A DNA stretch of 64,000 nucleotides from contig NC_133121.1 of the NCBI RefSeq assembly GCF_033568475.1, forward strand, positions 992,001-1,056,000. The letters are read 5' to 3'. The first letter of the stretch is position 1. Every line of letters starts with the position of its first letter. The notes under the pieces are model-generated. The model saw only the letters and a list, made by a program, of their open reading frames with translations, searched no databases and was not told the DNA's origin. The translations under genes and the position numbers were made by a program. Source of the DNA: Henckelia pumila (taxonomy: Eukaryota; Streptophyta; Magnoliopsida; Lamiales; Gesneriaceae). Shown here piece by piece: positions 53,158 to 64,000 of this stretch.

Positions 53158-56100
53158 ATGCCTCCCAGACCAGTGAACCGACGTGGGGGACCTCCACCTC
53201 CACCTCCACCTCCACCTCCACCTCCACCGCCACCTCCGCAGCACCCCATGACAGCACTGGAGCAGGCCAGTGCGACGATGATGGCAGGGATTACTGCTCT
53301 GTTGGAGCAGCAGGCGGCACGTCCCAGACTGTCCCATGAGGAGGACGTCGCTGAAAGGTTCCAGAAGAAGGGGCCTAAGGAGTTTTTGGGGACCACCGAT
53401 CCTTTGGTGGCTGAGGGATGGATTCGCTCTCTTGAGTCCATCTTCGATTATATGGGGATCACAGACGCCGACAGGGTGAGCTGTGCGACGTACATGATGC
53501 GAGGCGATGCAGCCCTTTGGTGGGAGGGTGCAGTTAGAGGGGTCCATCTACCTACACTGACGTGGGCCGAGTTCAGGCGTATCTTCTACGCCAAGTACTT
53601 CACCGAGGATGTGCGCAGTCGCATGATCCGTGAGTTCATGAGTCTCCGTCAGGGAGACAGGTCGGTTGTGGAGTATGTGAGCCAGTATGAGAGGGGCTGT
53701 CATTTTGTGCCCATGATTGCTGATAGTCCGCAGGAGAAGCTGCGACAGTTTGTTGAGGGCTTGAGGGCTGAGATCAGGCATGACGTACGTATGGCAGACG
53801 TCTTTACATATGAGTCTGCAGTCAGCAGGGCCTTGCGTTCCGAGGAGGGACGGAGGGAGATACAGAGAGAGCAGCAGGGTAAGAGGCAGTTTGTGCAGAC
53901 AGGGTATCAGCGACCATCTTTGCAGCCACCTGCGAAGAAACAGTCTACAGGGCCATCTAAGGGCCCGAATCAGCAGAGGCCTCAGGGGAAGCCACAGCAG
54001 CAGACTAGGGGCGGGGCCCCTACTCCAGGGAGATATCCAGTGTGTCCGAAGTGCCAGAAGATGCATTCTGGGCAGTGTCTATTGGGAGCAGGAGTCTGCT
54101 ATCGTTGCAAGGAGCCAGGGCATCAGATTGCCAACTGCCCGCAGAGGAAGAATGTCAGTGGGCGAGTTTATGTGATGCAGGCTGAGGAGGCAGACCCATA
54201 TACCTCCTTGATCACCGGTATACCTAACCCCTAGAACTTTTTCAATTCTTTGCTTTTGTTTAATTGCGATTATATCTGAATGCCTGTTACATGAGTTTAA
54301 TTATCAGCATGCTAGAATAAGAATTTTGTTTCTTTGTGATTAGAATTAAGGATTTTAGTGTTTTAACCTTGGGAGCATAGTGGTATGAATTGTTGGGAAT
54401 CTTCTGCGTGCAGGGAGAATTCTAGTTGGAGGCAACTCCACGTTTGCGTTGCTAGATTCAGGAGCCACGCATTCGTTTATCTCCCGAGATTTTATCAGAC
54501 GGATAGGCATTTCACCGGAGGTTGTAGACAGTGGTTACGATGTTACCATGCCATCCGGACAGATTATCACTACCACTAGTGTCATCAGGGATCTGGCATT
54601 GGAGTTGCAGGGACACTCCATTCGAGCAGATCTAGTGGTTCTTCCATTGACTGGGTTTGACTTGATTCTGGGTATGGACTGGCTATCAGTTAATGGAGCT
54701 TCGATTGATTTCCGGCGTAGGACAGTGTCAGTGAAGCCAGCAGGAGGTGAGATGTTTACTTTCTTTGCATCTCAGTCTAGCAGTATTCCTCAGATGATAT
54801 CACTTGTTCGTGCGAGGAAACTGTTGCGCAATGGATGTCAGGGTTTTCTTGCTAGTGTGGTCACTACCTCAGACGTTTCTAGCAGATCTTTATCAGATAT
54901 AGAGGTGGTACGTGACTATCCAGATGTTTTTCCTGACGATGTTGCAGGAGTTCCACCAGTGAGGGAGGTGGAGTTCAGTATTGAGTTGTTGCCGGATACT
55001 GTGCCTATCTCTAAGGCACCGTATCGACTTGCTCCTACAGAGATGAGAGAGTTGAAGGAGCAGATTCAGGAGCTGTTGGAGAAGGGCTTTGTTCGTCCTA
55101 GCTTTTCTCCATGGGGAGCTCCAGTGTTGTTTGTGAAGAAGAAGGACGGCAGCATGAGATTGTGCATTGACTACCGAGAGCTCAACAGAGTCACAGTGAA
55201 GAATAAGTATCCGCTACCGAGGATAGAGGATTTATTCGATCAGTTGCAGGGAGCTTCGGTATTCTCCAAGATCGATCTGCGATCTGGTTACCATCAGCTG
55301 AGAGTCAGAGATTCAGACGTGTCTAAGACTGCCTTTAGGACACGATATGGGCACTATGAGTTCTTGGTGATGCCCTTTGGGTTGACCAATGCTCCAGCAG
55401 TTTTTATGGATCTCATGCATCGTGTCTTCCAGCCGTATCTAGATCAGTTTGTCATTGTATTCATTGATGACATATTGATCTACTCGAGGAGCATTGAGGA
55501 GCATTCACAGCATTTGCATACAGCCTTGCAGACTTTGAAGGAGCATCGACTGTTTGCAAAGTTCAGTAAGTGTGAGTTTTGGTTGGAGCAGGTGGCGTTT
55601 CTAGGCCACATTATTTCTAGGGATGGGATTGCAGTGGATCAGTCCAAGGTGCAGGCAGTGAGGGATTGGGGGATTCCAAAGAATGCTTCGGAGATTCGTA
55701 GCTTCTTGGGTTTAGCAGGATACTATAGGAAGTTCATCAAGGGTTTTTCCTCTATTGCAGTACCCTTGACTTCCTTGACCAAGAAGAACGCGAAGTATAG
55801 TTGGAGTCCAGATTGTCAGAGGAGCTTTGATCAGCTGAAGGATGCACTTACTTCAGCACCGGTGTTAGCTATGACAGTGCCACATGAGGAGTTAGTGGTG
55901 TACACCGACGCATCCAAGCTTGGTTTGGGCGCAGTACTTATGCAGAGTGGCAGAGTTATCGCATATGCGTCGCGACAATTGAAGATTCATGAGCAGAACT
56001 ATCCGACGCATGATTTGGAGCTTGCAGCAGTGGTATTTGCGTTGAAAATCTGGAGGCACTATCTATACGGCGAGAAGTGCAAGATTTTCACCGACCACAA

Positions 56101-57787
56101 GAGCCTCAAGTACTTCTTCACCCAGAAGGAGTTGAACATGAGGCAGCGCAGATGGCTTGAGCTTGTTAAGGACTATGACTGTGACATTAGCTACCATCCG
56201 GGTAAGGCTAATGTAGTGGCAGATGCTTTGAGTCGGAAGTCGTCAGTGGTATCATGTTTGACTGTACAGTTACCACTACAGACCGAGATTCAGAGATTTG
56301 GTTTGGAGTGCTATCCGAGTGGCCATGCACCGAGCTTGTCAGTGTTGACGGTGCAGCCAGTTCTGCGAGATCGGATTAGAGAGGGACAGTCCACTGATGA
56401 GGAGCTACAGCGATGGAGACAGAGAGATGAGGCCAGAGGTAATCTCTTGTATACAGTGGAGGATGGCATCGTTCAGTACCGTGGGAGGATGTGGGTACCG
56501 AACGTTGATCAGTTGAGAGCCGAGATTCTAGCAGAGGCTCATGCATCTCCGTACTCCATTCACCCCGGAAGTACGAAGATGTACCGAGACTTGCAGTTAT
56601 TGTATTGGTGGCCTGGGATGAAGAGTGACATCGGGAGAGTGGTGTCAGAGTGCTTGACTTGTCAGCAAGTCAAGGCAGAGCATCAGCGTCCAGCAGGACT
56701 TCTTAGACCTCTCCCTATTCCGGAATGGAAGTGGGAGAATATTACGATGGACTTTGTGGTTGGCTTACCGAGGAGTACCAGAGGGTGTACAGCGATTTGG
56801 GTGATTGTGGATAGACTCACCAAGTCAGCTCATTTCTTGCCGGTAAGAACTACTTACACTTTGACACAGTATGCAGAGCTTTACGTCAGAGAGATTGTTA
56901 GACTGCATGGCATACCAGTGTCTATCGTGTCAGACAGAGATCCGAGGTTCACCTCAGCATTTTGGAAGAGTCTGCACACAGCTTTGGGGACTAGACTTTT
57001 GTTCAGTACAGCATTTCATCCCCAGACAGATGGGCAGTCCGAGAGAGTGATCCAGGTCCTCGAGGATCTTTTGAGAGCTTGTGTCATCGATTTTCGAGGA
57101 TCTTGGGAGACTAGACTGCCATTAGTGGAGTTTACCTATAACAACAGTTTTCAGTCGTCTATAGGTATGGCTCCTTATGCAGCACTTTATGGGAGGAGAT
57201 GCAGATCTCCTGTGCATTGGGATGAGGTTGGTGAGAGGATTTTGTTGGGTCCAGAGATTGTGCAGCAGACAGCTGACATCGTGACGCAGATTCGAGATAG
57301 GATGAGGACTGCGCAGAGTCGGCAGAAGAGTTATGCAGATGCCAGACGACGAGATTTGGAGTTCGCAGTCGGTGATCACGTATTTCTGAAGGTGTCACCT
57401 ATGAAGGGAGTAGCGCGTTTTGGACGGAGAGGCAAGCTTAATCCGAGATATATAGGGCCATTCGAGATCTTGGAGAGAGTTGGCACGTTGGCCTATCGTT
57501 TAGCTCTACCTCCAGGGCTAGCGGCAGTGCACAACGTTTTCCATGTATCCATGCTTCGGAGATATGTCTCCAACCCGTCGCATGTGTTGGATTTCGAGCC
57601 CTTACAGTTGCCACCAGATCTTGTGTACGAGGAGAGACCAGTGCGGATCTTGGCTAGAGAGGAGCGGAGGCTTAGGACGCGGGTCATACCGATGGTCAGA
57701 GTCCAGTGGCTGAATCACTCGGAGGAGGAAGCTACTTGGGAGACCGAGGAGGATATGAGGACTCGCTACCCGGAGTTGTTCGGGTAA
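53158..57787 (+). CDS. gag-pol: Tekay-type Gag-Pol with an intron between gag and pol (1,477 residues spliced)
   Basis: The start is [11 protein letters not shown] at 53158; an in-frame ATG at 53143 is an alternative. Exon 53158-54217 codes for a poly-Pro run of 16, the gag capsid domain (about residues 75-170, [15 protein letters not shown]) and a CCHC knuckle ([14 protein letters not shown], about 314-327). Exon 54414-57787 continues in frame: [22 protein letters not shown] (protease), RT ([20 protein letters not shown], catalytic VFIDDIL), RNase H ([15 protein letters not shown]), integrase (zinc finger, then [29 protein letters not shown]) and a chromodomain ([16 protein letters not shown]). 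Without splicing, translation stops at 54234 and gives a 358-residue Gag. No damage is seen in any domain. Confidence 0.93.
53191..53238 (+). repeat. (CCTCCA)n repeat coding for poly-proline
   Basis: A hexanucleotide run gives 16 consecutive prolines just after the Gag start. Both element copies have it. Confidence 0.9.
54218..54413 (+). other. Intron between gag and pol (first Tekay copy)
   Basis: The donor is ACCG|GTATAC and the acceptor CTTCTGCGTGCAG|GG. The body is 196 bp, T-rich as plant introns are, with a branch-like TTTTAAC about 50 bases from the end. The unspliced frame reads ITGIPNP and stops at 54234; the spliced frame restores the ITG-to-protease linker. Confidence 0.75.
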
Positions 57788-57817
57788 GTACTTTAATTTC
57801 GAGGACGAAATTCAATT

Positions 57818-57832
57818 TAAGGGGGGGAGAAT
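57818..57832 (+). other. Tekay polypurine tract
   Basis: TAAGGGGGGGAGAAT directly precedes the LTR. Confidence 0.85.
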
Positions 57833-60499
57833 TGTAACACCCGGTATTTTTTAATTACATAAATCCGCCTGCATAATTAGGATATTTAATTATTTAAATT
57901 TATGATTTATGGGTTAAATAATTATGTGAATTATTTATGCATGATTTAATTTATTTTTAAGCATTTAACCCATAATTAGTAATTTTTATGATTTTTAGTA
58001 TTTTTATTATTTGATCGCGTAGACGGGCCCGTGGACGGACGAGATGACAACTTTCTAGCCAAATTATTTTATGAACCTTTTTGGAGCCTTAAAATATTAT
58101 TCTGAGTTTTATTATCTCAAAATTTTAAGTATTTAATTTTATTTAATTTTAGGGGTCATTTTTATCCAAAATTAGTCAAAATATTGACTTTTTAGTATTT
58201 TTAAAATTCCCCTAAATTAATAATTCGAGATTTGTTATTTTGTTATCAGATTTTTAAAGTTATAATTAGGAGTTTAAGTTATATATTTAATATTTAAAAC
58301 CTTTTATATTTAATTACTTAACCTATATTTTATTTAACACAAAAATTAAACCTAATCAACCTAAAACCCTTAGCCGATCACCCTCCTTTTCTCTCCCAAT
58401 CAGCCGCCACCCTCCATCTTCTTCTTCATCGATTTTCAACCCTAGGAACTCCATAGAAGGTCGGTTTCAAGGTTCCAAGCAAGCCAAGGTCGTCCCGTCG
58501 TCCCGAAGTCTTTCCTACACGTGTTAAATCCGTATCTACGGTGAAAGGCATGAATTCTTTCCTATTTTCGTACAATATCAGTATATATTATGTAGATTAT
58601 GTTAGGCATCGAAATTCTTTTAAATATTTTTCAGAAAATTCGATTGAAGGTGGTTTTTGGTGCATTGTTCTTCGATTTTCATATGCATGCTCACGATTTT
58701 CCTCTCCATGTTTGGTTCGGGGCTGAGGGTTCGGTCAGGCAAGGTCCTAGGGTGTCTAAGGCTCGAGCCATGGCAGGGCTTGAGGCTGAGAAGGGCTGGA
58801 ACGATCGGTTTTGGAGCAAGGGGCGCAGCCGAGACAGATTAGGGTTTTGGGAGAAAAGGCTACGGCTTGGGAGTTTGGGCGTGCATGGGGTCAGGGGCCT
58901 GGTGTGGCTCGAACCGGCAGGACCCTGGGAAGGTCCTGCCGGCGGCGCTCCGGCCGGTCGTGGCCGGAGCAGGGCGGCAGCAGGCGTTGAAGGCCTGCTG
59001 CCCAAGCCCTCGGCGGCCGAGAGAGGAGTAGGAAGAGGCGGGTCGGGTTCTAGGGTTAGGCTTGGTCCGGGTCGGGTTCCTGGGTCCGGGTCGGGTCAGT
59101 AGGTTAGTGGGTCGAGTTAAGTGGGTCCGGGTCCGGGTTTGGTGGGCCGGGCTCGAGTCTTTTTATTTTTAAAATATTTTATGAATTAATGAGTTTTTGA
59201 GTAAATTAAATTGAAATAAAATTATTTGGACTCCCAAATAATTTTATTTGAACTTTTAAAATTTTAATTAAGTTAGTCCATAATTTTTATGGGCTTTTGG
59301 GCCCATAAAAGTTAATGGGCCAGTCTTTGGGTTTTTGGGCCCAATGGGCCAGTTTAAGTGTTATTGGGCTTAGTGTAATTTTAATGGGCTTAATTAATTT
59401 AATTGGGCTTAAAGTTTAAGATATTGGGCTTAAGTACATTAATGGGCCAGATTTAAGTTAATGGACTTGAGTGTAGGGCCAGCAGTCCAGAACCATCAAT
59501 GAGAAAATTACATGTGTCCTGATTATATATTTAATTATTTTTATGCATTTAAGTTATTTTAATATTTATATGTTAGTAAGAAAATTAAATTAAATATATA
59601 TGAAGGACACACAATTTATTTAAGTACATGCATTCATGAAATCAATTTTTATGCTATGATTGAAATTCTATGGTTGAGCAAATAAAATATTTTAGGTGGA
59701 AATTGAAGTAGTGTGGCCATTTATGGGCAGTTTTCTGCCATATGTATGGGCAGTTTCTGCCATTTATGTATGGGTGGTTCGCCACCAGCCTCGTACGATG
59801 GTTTCTTAGACTGATCAGTCGCACTATAAGTATGGGTCACACTTACGGATAGGACCATTCGATGTTAAGAAAATAAGTGCTCAACAACTCAGTATGTATG
59901 ATATTATGTATGTTATGTATTATGTTATTTATGTTTATTTATGTAAGTTATGTTATGAAATTTTAAGCATGCTCATTCATGTATATGTATGTATTAGTAT
60001 TAAATTGATTTAAATTATTTTAAACCCTTGTTAGTATGCATGTTGGGCCTCTAGGCTCACTACACTGATATGGTGCAGGTGAGTACGTAGAGGAGCAGGT
60101 TACTCCTACCGGTGGTGAGGACGTATGAGCAGCGCTGCAGTAGCCCCGTGACCGTGACAGCTTCTGAGTCACCGTGCTTGAGTCTTATGATACATTTTTA
60201 TTTTTAAGGGTTGAGGTGTTTGGAATATTTTATTAAATATTTTAGTGCATGCACACTTTTTATTTATTTTATTTATGCAGTATATTTTGAATTATAGGGG
60301 TTGACTCAGATATTTATTTAATTCAAAGAATGCATTTTATTTAAGTATTTAAATTGTTTATTTATTTAGTCATGAATTTATTTTAAGTATTTTAATTCAG
60401 TGCATATATGTATGGGCATATATGTACATATTTTATTTAGTAGTATAAAAAAAAAAAAATTTCCGCATATTTATTTATTATAGAGCTAGGGTCGTTTCA
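57833..60499 (+). repeat. Tekay LTR, complete (2,667 bp)
   Basis: It runs from TGTAACACCCGG to GTCGTTTCA. The TGTAACACCC start is common in plant chromoviruses. It closes the first internal region and opens the second. The open frame 58599-59102 is a GC-rich shadow without a known domain. Confidence 0.9.
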
Positions 60500-60684
60500 G
60501 TTGGTATCAGAGCACGGTCCTTGGAGGGGTCACTACTGCTATGCTAGCTCAGAAATCCACGCTACCGGTTTGTAAGTTTTAAATGTTTATAGTATGATTT
60601 AATTTCTAGAATTTAAGTTAGCCTTAATTTTAAACACTTAGTTATGCAAGGCGATTTACGTAAATAAATATGTGGTGGTGCAGA

Positions 60685-63600
60685 ATGCCTCCCAGACCAG
60701 TGAACCTACGTGGGGGACCTCCACCTCCACCTCCACCTCCACCTCCACCTCCACCGCCACCTCCGCAGCACCCCATGACAGCACTGGAGCAGGCCAGTGC
60801 GACGATGATGGCAGGGATTACTGCTCTGTTGGAGCAGCAGGCGGCACGTCCCAGACTGTCCCATGAGGAGGACGTCGCTGAAAGGTTCCAGAAGAAGGGG
60901 CCTAAGGAGTTTTTGGGGACCACCGATCCTTTGGTGGCTGAGGGATGGATTCGCTCTCTTGAGTCCATCTTCGATTATATGGGGATCACAGACGCCGACA
61001 GGGTGAGCTGTGCGACGTACATGATGCGAGGCGATGCAGCCCTTTGGTGGGAGGGTGCAGTTAGAGGGGTCCATCTACCTACACTGACGTGGGCCGAGTT
61101 CAGGCGTATCTTCTACGCCAAGTACTTCACCGAGGATGTGCGCAGTCGCATGATCCGTGAGTTCATGAGTCTCCGTCAGGGAGACAGGTCGGTTGTGGAG
61201 TATGTGAGCCAGTATGAGAGGGGCTGTCATTTTGTGCCCATGATTGCTGATAGTCCGCAGGAGAAGCTGCGACAGTTTGTTGAGGGCTTGAGGGCTGAGA
61301 TCAGGCATGACGTACGTATGGCAGACGTCTTTACATATGAGTCTGCAGTCAGCAGGGCCTTGCGTTCCGAGGAGGGACGGAGGGAGATACAGAGAGAGCA
61401 GCAGGGTAAGAGGCAGTTTGTGCAGACAGGGTATCAGCGACCATCTTTGCAGCCACCTGCGAAGAAACAGTCTACAGGGCCATCTAAGGGCCCGAATCAG
61501 CAGAGGCCTCAGGGGAAGCCACAGCAGCAGACTAGGGGCGGGGCCCCTACTCCAGGGAGATATCCAGTGTGTCCGAAGTGCCAGAAGATGCATTCTGGGC
61601 AGTGTCTATTGGGAGCAGGAGTCTGCTATCGTTGCAAGGAGCCAGGGCATCAGATTGCCAACTGCCCGCAGAGGAAGAATGTCAGTGGGCGAGTTTATGT
61701 GATGCAGGCTGAGGAGGCAGACCCATATACCTCCTTGATCACCGGTATACCTAACCCCTAGAACTTTTTCAATTCTTTGCTTTTGTTTAATTGCGATTAT
61801 ATCTGAATGCCTGTTACATGAGTTTAATTATCAGCATGCTAGAATAAGAATTTTGTTTCTTTGTGATTAGAATTAAGGATTTTAGTGTTTTAACCTTGGG
61901 AGCATAGTGGTATGAATTGTTGGGAATCTTCTGCGTGCAGGGAGAATTCTAGTTGGAGGCAACTCCACGTTTGCGTTGCTAGATTCAGGAGCCACGCATT
62001 CGTTTATCTCCCGAGATTTTATCAGACGGATAGGCATTTCACCGGAGGTTGTAGACAGTGGTTACGATGTTACCATGCCATCCGGACAGATTATCACTAC
62101 CACTAGTGTCATCAGGGATCTGGCATTGGAGTTGCAGGGACACTCCATTCGAGCAGATCTAGTGGTTCTTCCATTGACTGGGTTTGACTTGATTCTGGGT
62201 ATGGACTGGCTATCAGTTAATGGAGCTTCGATTGATTTCCGGCGTAGGACAGTGTCAGTGAAGCCAGCAGGAGGTGAGATGTTTACTTTCTTTGCATCTC
62301 AGTCTAGCAGTATTCCTCAGATGATATCACTTGTTCGTGCGAGGAAACTGTTGCGCAATGGATGTCAGGGTTTTCTTGCTAGTGTGGTCACTACCTCAGA
62401 CGTTTCTAGCAGATCTTTATCAGATATAGAGGTGGTACGTGACTATCCAGATGTTTTTCCTGACGATGTTGCAGGAGTTCCACCAGTGAGGGAGGTGGAG
62501 TTCAGTATTGAGTTGTTGCCGGATACTGTGCCTATCTCTAAGGCACCGTATCGACTTGCTCCTACAGAGATGAGAGAGTTGAAGGAGCAGATTCAGGAGC
62601 TGTTGGAGAAGGGCTTTGTTCGTCCTAGCTTTTCTCCATGGGGAGCTCCAGTGTTGTTTGTGAAGAAGAAGGACGGCAGCATGAGATTGTGCATTGACTA
62701 CCGAGAGCTCAACAGAGTCACAGTGAAGAATAAGTATCCGCTACCGAGGATAGAGGATTTATTCGATCAGTTGCAGGGAGCTTCGGTATTCTCCAAGATC
62801 GATCTGCGATCTGGTTACCATCAGCTGAGAGTCAGAGATTCAGACGTGTCTAAGACTGCCTTTAGGACACGATATGGGCACTATGAGTTCTTGGTGATGC
62901 CCTTTGGGTTGACCAATGCTCCAGCAGTTTTTATGGATCTCATGCATCGTGTCTTCCAGCCGTATCTAGATCAGTTTGTCATTGTATTCATTGATGACAT
63001 ATTGATCTACTCGAGGAGCATTGAGGAGCATTCACAGCATTTGCATACAGCCTTGCAGACTTTGAAGGAGCATCGACTGTTTGCAAAGTTCAGTAAGTGT
63101 GAGTTTTGGTTGGAGCAGGTGGCGTTTCTAGGCCACATTATTTCTAGGGATGGGATTGCAGTGGATCAGTCCAAGGTGCAGGCAGTGAGGGATTGGGGGA
63201 TTCCAAAGAATGCTTCGGAGATTCGTAGCTTCTTGGGTTTAGCAGGATACTATAGGAAGTTCATCAAGGGTTTTTCCTCTATTGCAGTACCCTTGACTTC
63301 CTTGACCAAGAAGAACGCGAAGTATAGTTGGAGTCCAGATTGTCAGAGGAGCTTTGATCAGCTGAAGGATGCACTTACTTCAGCACCGGTGTTAGCTATG
63401 ACAGTGCCACATGAGGAGTTAGTGGTGTACACCGACGCATCCAAGCTTGGTTTGGGCGCAGTACTTATGCAGAGTGGCAGAGTTATCGCATATGCGTCGC
63501 GACAATTGAAGATTCATGAGCAGAACTATCTGACGCATGATTTGGAGCTTGCAGCAGTGGTATTTGCGTTGAAAATCTGGAGGCACTATCTATACGGCGA

Positions 63601-64000
63601 GAAGTGCAAGATTTTCACCGACCACAAGAGCCTCAAGTACTTCTTCACCCAGAAGGAGTTGAACATGAGGCAGCGCAGATGGCTTGAGCTTGTTAAGGAC
63701 TATGACTGTGACATTAGCTACCATCCGGGTAAGGCTAATGTAGTGGCAGATGCTTTGAGTCGGAAGTCGTCAGTGGTATCATGTTTGACTGTACAGTTAC
63801 CACTACAGACCGAGATTCAGAGATTTGGTTTGGAGTGCTATCCGAGTGGCCATGCACCGAGCTTGTCAGTGTTGACGGTGCAGCCAGTTCTGCGAGATCG
63901 GATTAGAGAGGGACAGTCCACTGATGAGGAGCTACAGCGATGGAGACAGAGAGATGAGGCCAGAGGTAATCTCTTGTATACAGTGGAGGATGGCATCGTT
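60685..64000 (+). CDS. gag-pol: Second Tekay Gag-Pol, continues beyond the window
   Basis: The exons are 60685-61744 and 61941 onward, with the intron at 61745-61940 conserved base for base by eye. It is the same protein as the first copy with scattered changes (VNLRGG for VNRRGG; NYLTHD for NYPTHD in RNase H). Protease, RT and RNase H are complete. The window ends just before the integrase zinc finger, so the integrase and chromodomain are not visible. Confidence 0.92.
61745..61940 (+). other. Intron between gag and pol (second Tekay copy)
   Basis: It has the same donor, body and acceptor as 54218-54413. Its presence in both copies shows that it is inherited with the element and is not a local accident. 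Confidence 0.75.

Larger units (their letters stand above)
51140..64000 (+). mobile_element. Tandem arrangement of a Tekay/Del-type Ty3/gypsy chromovirus
   Basis: The order is 5'-truncated LTR (51140-52972), gag-pol, full LTR (57833-60499), and gag-pol running off the window. From 51142 onward the sequence repeats at 58673 onward with an offset of 7,527-7,531 bp and few differences. As in the Tat array, one LTR is shared by two internal regions. The C-terminal chromodomain and the domain order place it among chromoviruses. Confidence 0.88.

Noticed and set aside
53086..54066. Long minus-strand ORFs opposite the Tekay gag
   Set aside because: They are shadows of GC-rich coding sequence and have no domain or context.

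Overview
The window is nuclear DNA of a flowering plant. It has spliced genes with GT-AG introns, an F-box/LRR/FBD gene, a phenylalanine ammonia-lyase relic, MITEs, a Helitron end, and large Ty1/copia and Ty3/gypsy LTR retrotransposons. The style of the third ORF in the copia element recalls retrotransposon proteins I associate with Lamiales (Gesneriaceae); this is a weak inference from memory, not a demonstrated match.

Layout. 0-8 kb is the only stretch with apparently working host genes: a three-exon gene on the minus strand (470-2824) for an unnamed coiled-coil, tail-anchored protein, and a three-exon F-box/FBD gene on the plus strand (5811-7522). A rotted gypsy RT/RNase H fragment and a Helitron 3' end lie between them. 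8-16.8 kb is AT-rich DNA holding small DNA transposons (a hAT-like MITE, a broken PIF/Harbinger transposase, a Tourist-like MITE, a near-perfect 57-bp-arm foldback) and a PAL gene fragment. 16.8-35.4 kb was a tandem array of four copies (period about 1,345 bp) of an unrecognised two-exon gene. Every copy is broken, and three received a transposon: a hAT-type element, a 1,841-bp solo LTR, and a complete 11.4-kb Sirevirus-like copia element whose two LTRs look almost identical.

36.6-51.1 kb is a tandem arrangement of a Tat-lineage gypsy element: partial unit, LTR, complete gag-pol, antisense ORF, LTR, truncated gag. It is fused by 4-bp microhomology to a second tandem arrangement, of a chromodomain-bearing Tekay/Del-type gypsy element (51.1-64 kb): truncated LTR, gag-pol, LTR, gag-pol running off the window.

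How the parts work. The most interesting features concern how these retroelements express their proteins. In the Tekay element a 196-bp spliceosomal intron separates gag from pol: the unspliced RNA stops just after Gag, while the spliced RNA reads Gag-Pol in frame, and both copies keep it. In the copia element a single in-frame TAG separates gag and pol and lies inside a plausible 90-bp phase-0 intron. Downstream of pol the copia element carries a 921-codon ORF preceded by its own TATA box. The Tat element carries a four-exon antisense ORF that splices in frame to 632 codons. The copia element is also peppered with the heptamer TCGACCG (22 sites by eye, 1.4 expected at equal base frequencies), both in its LTRs and through its coding regions.
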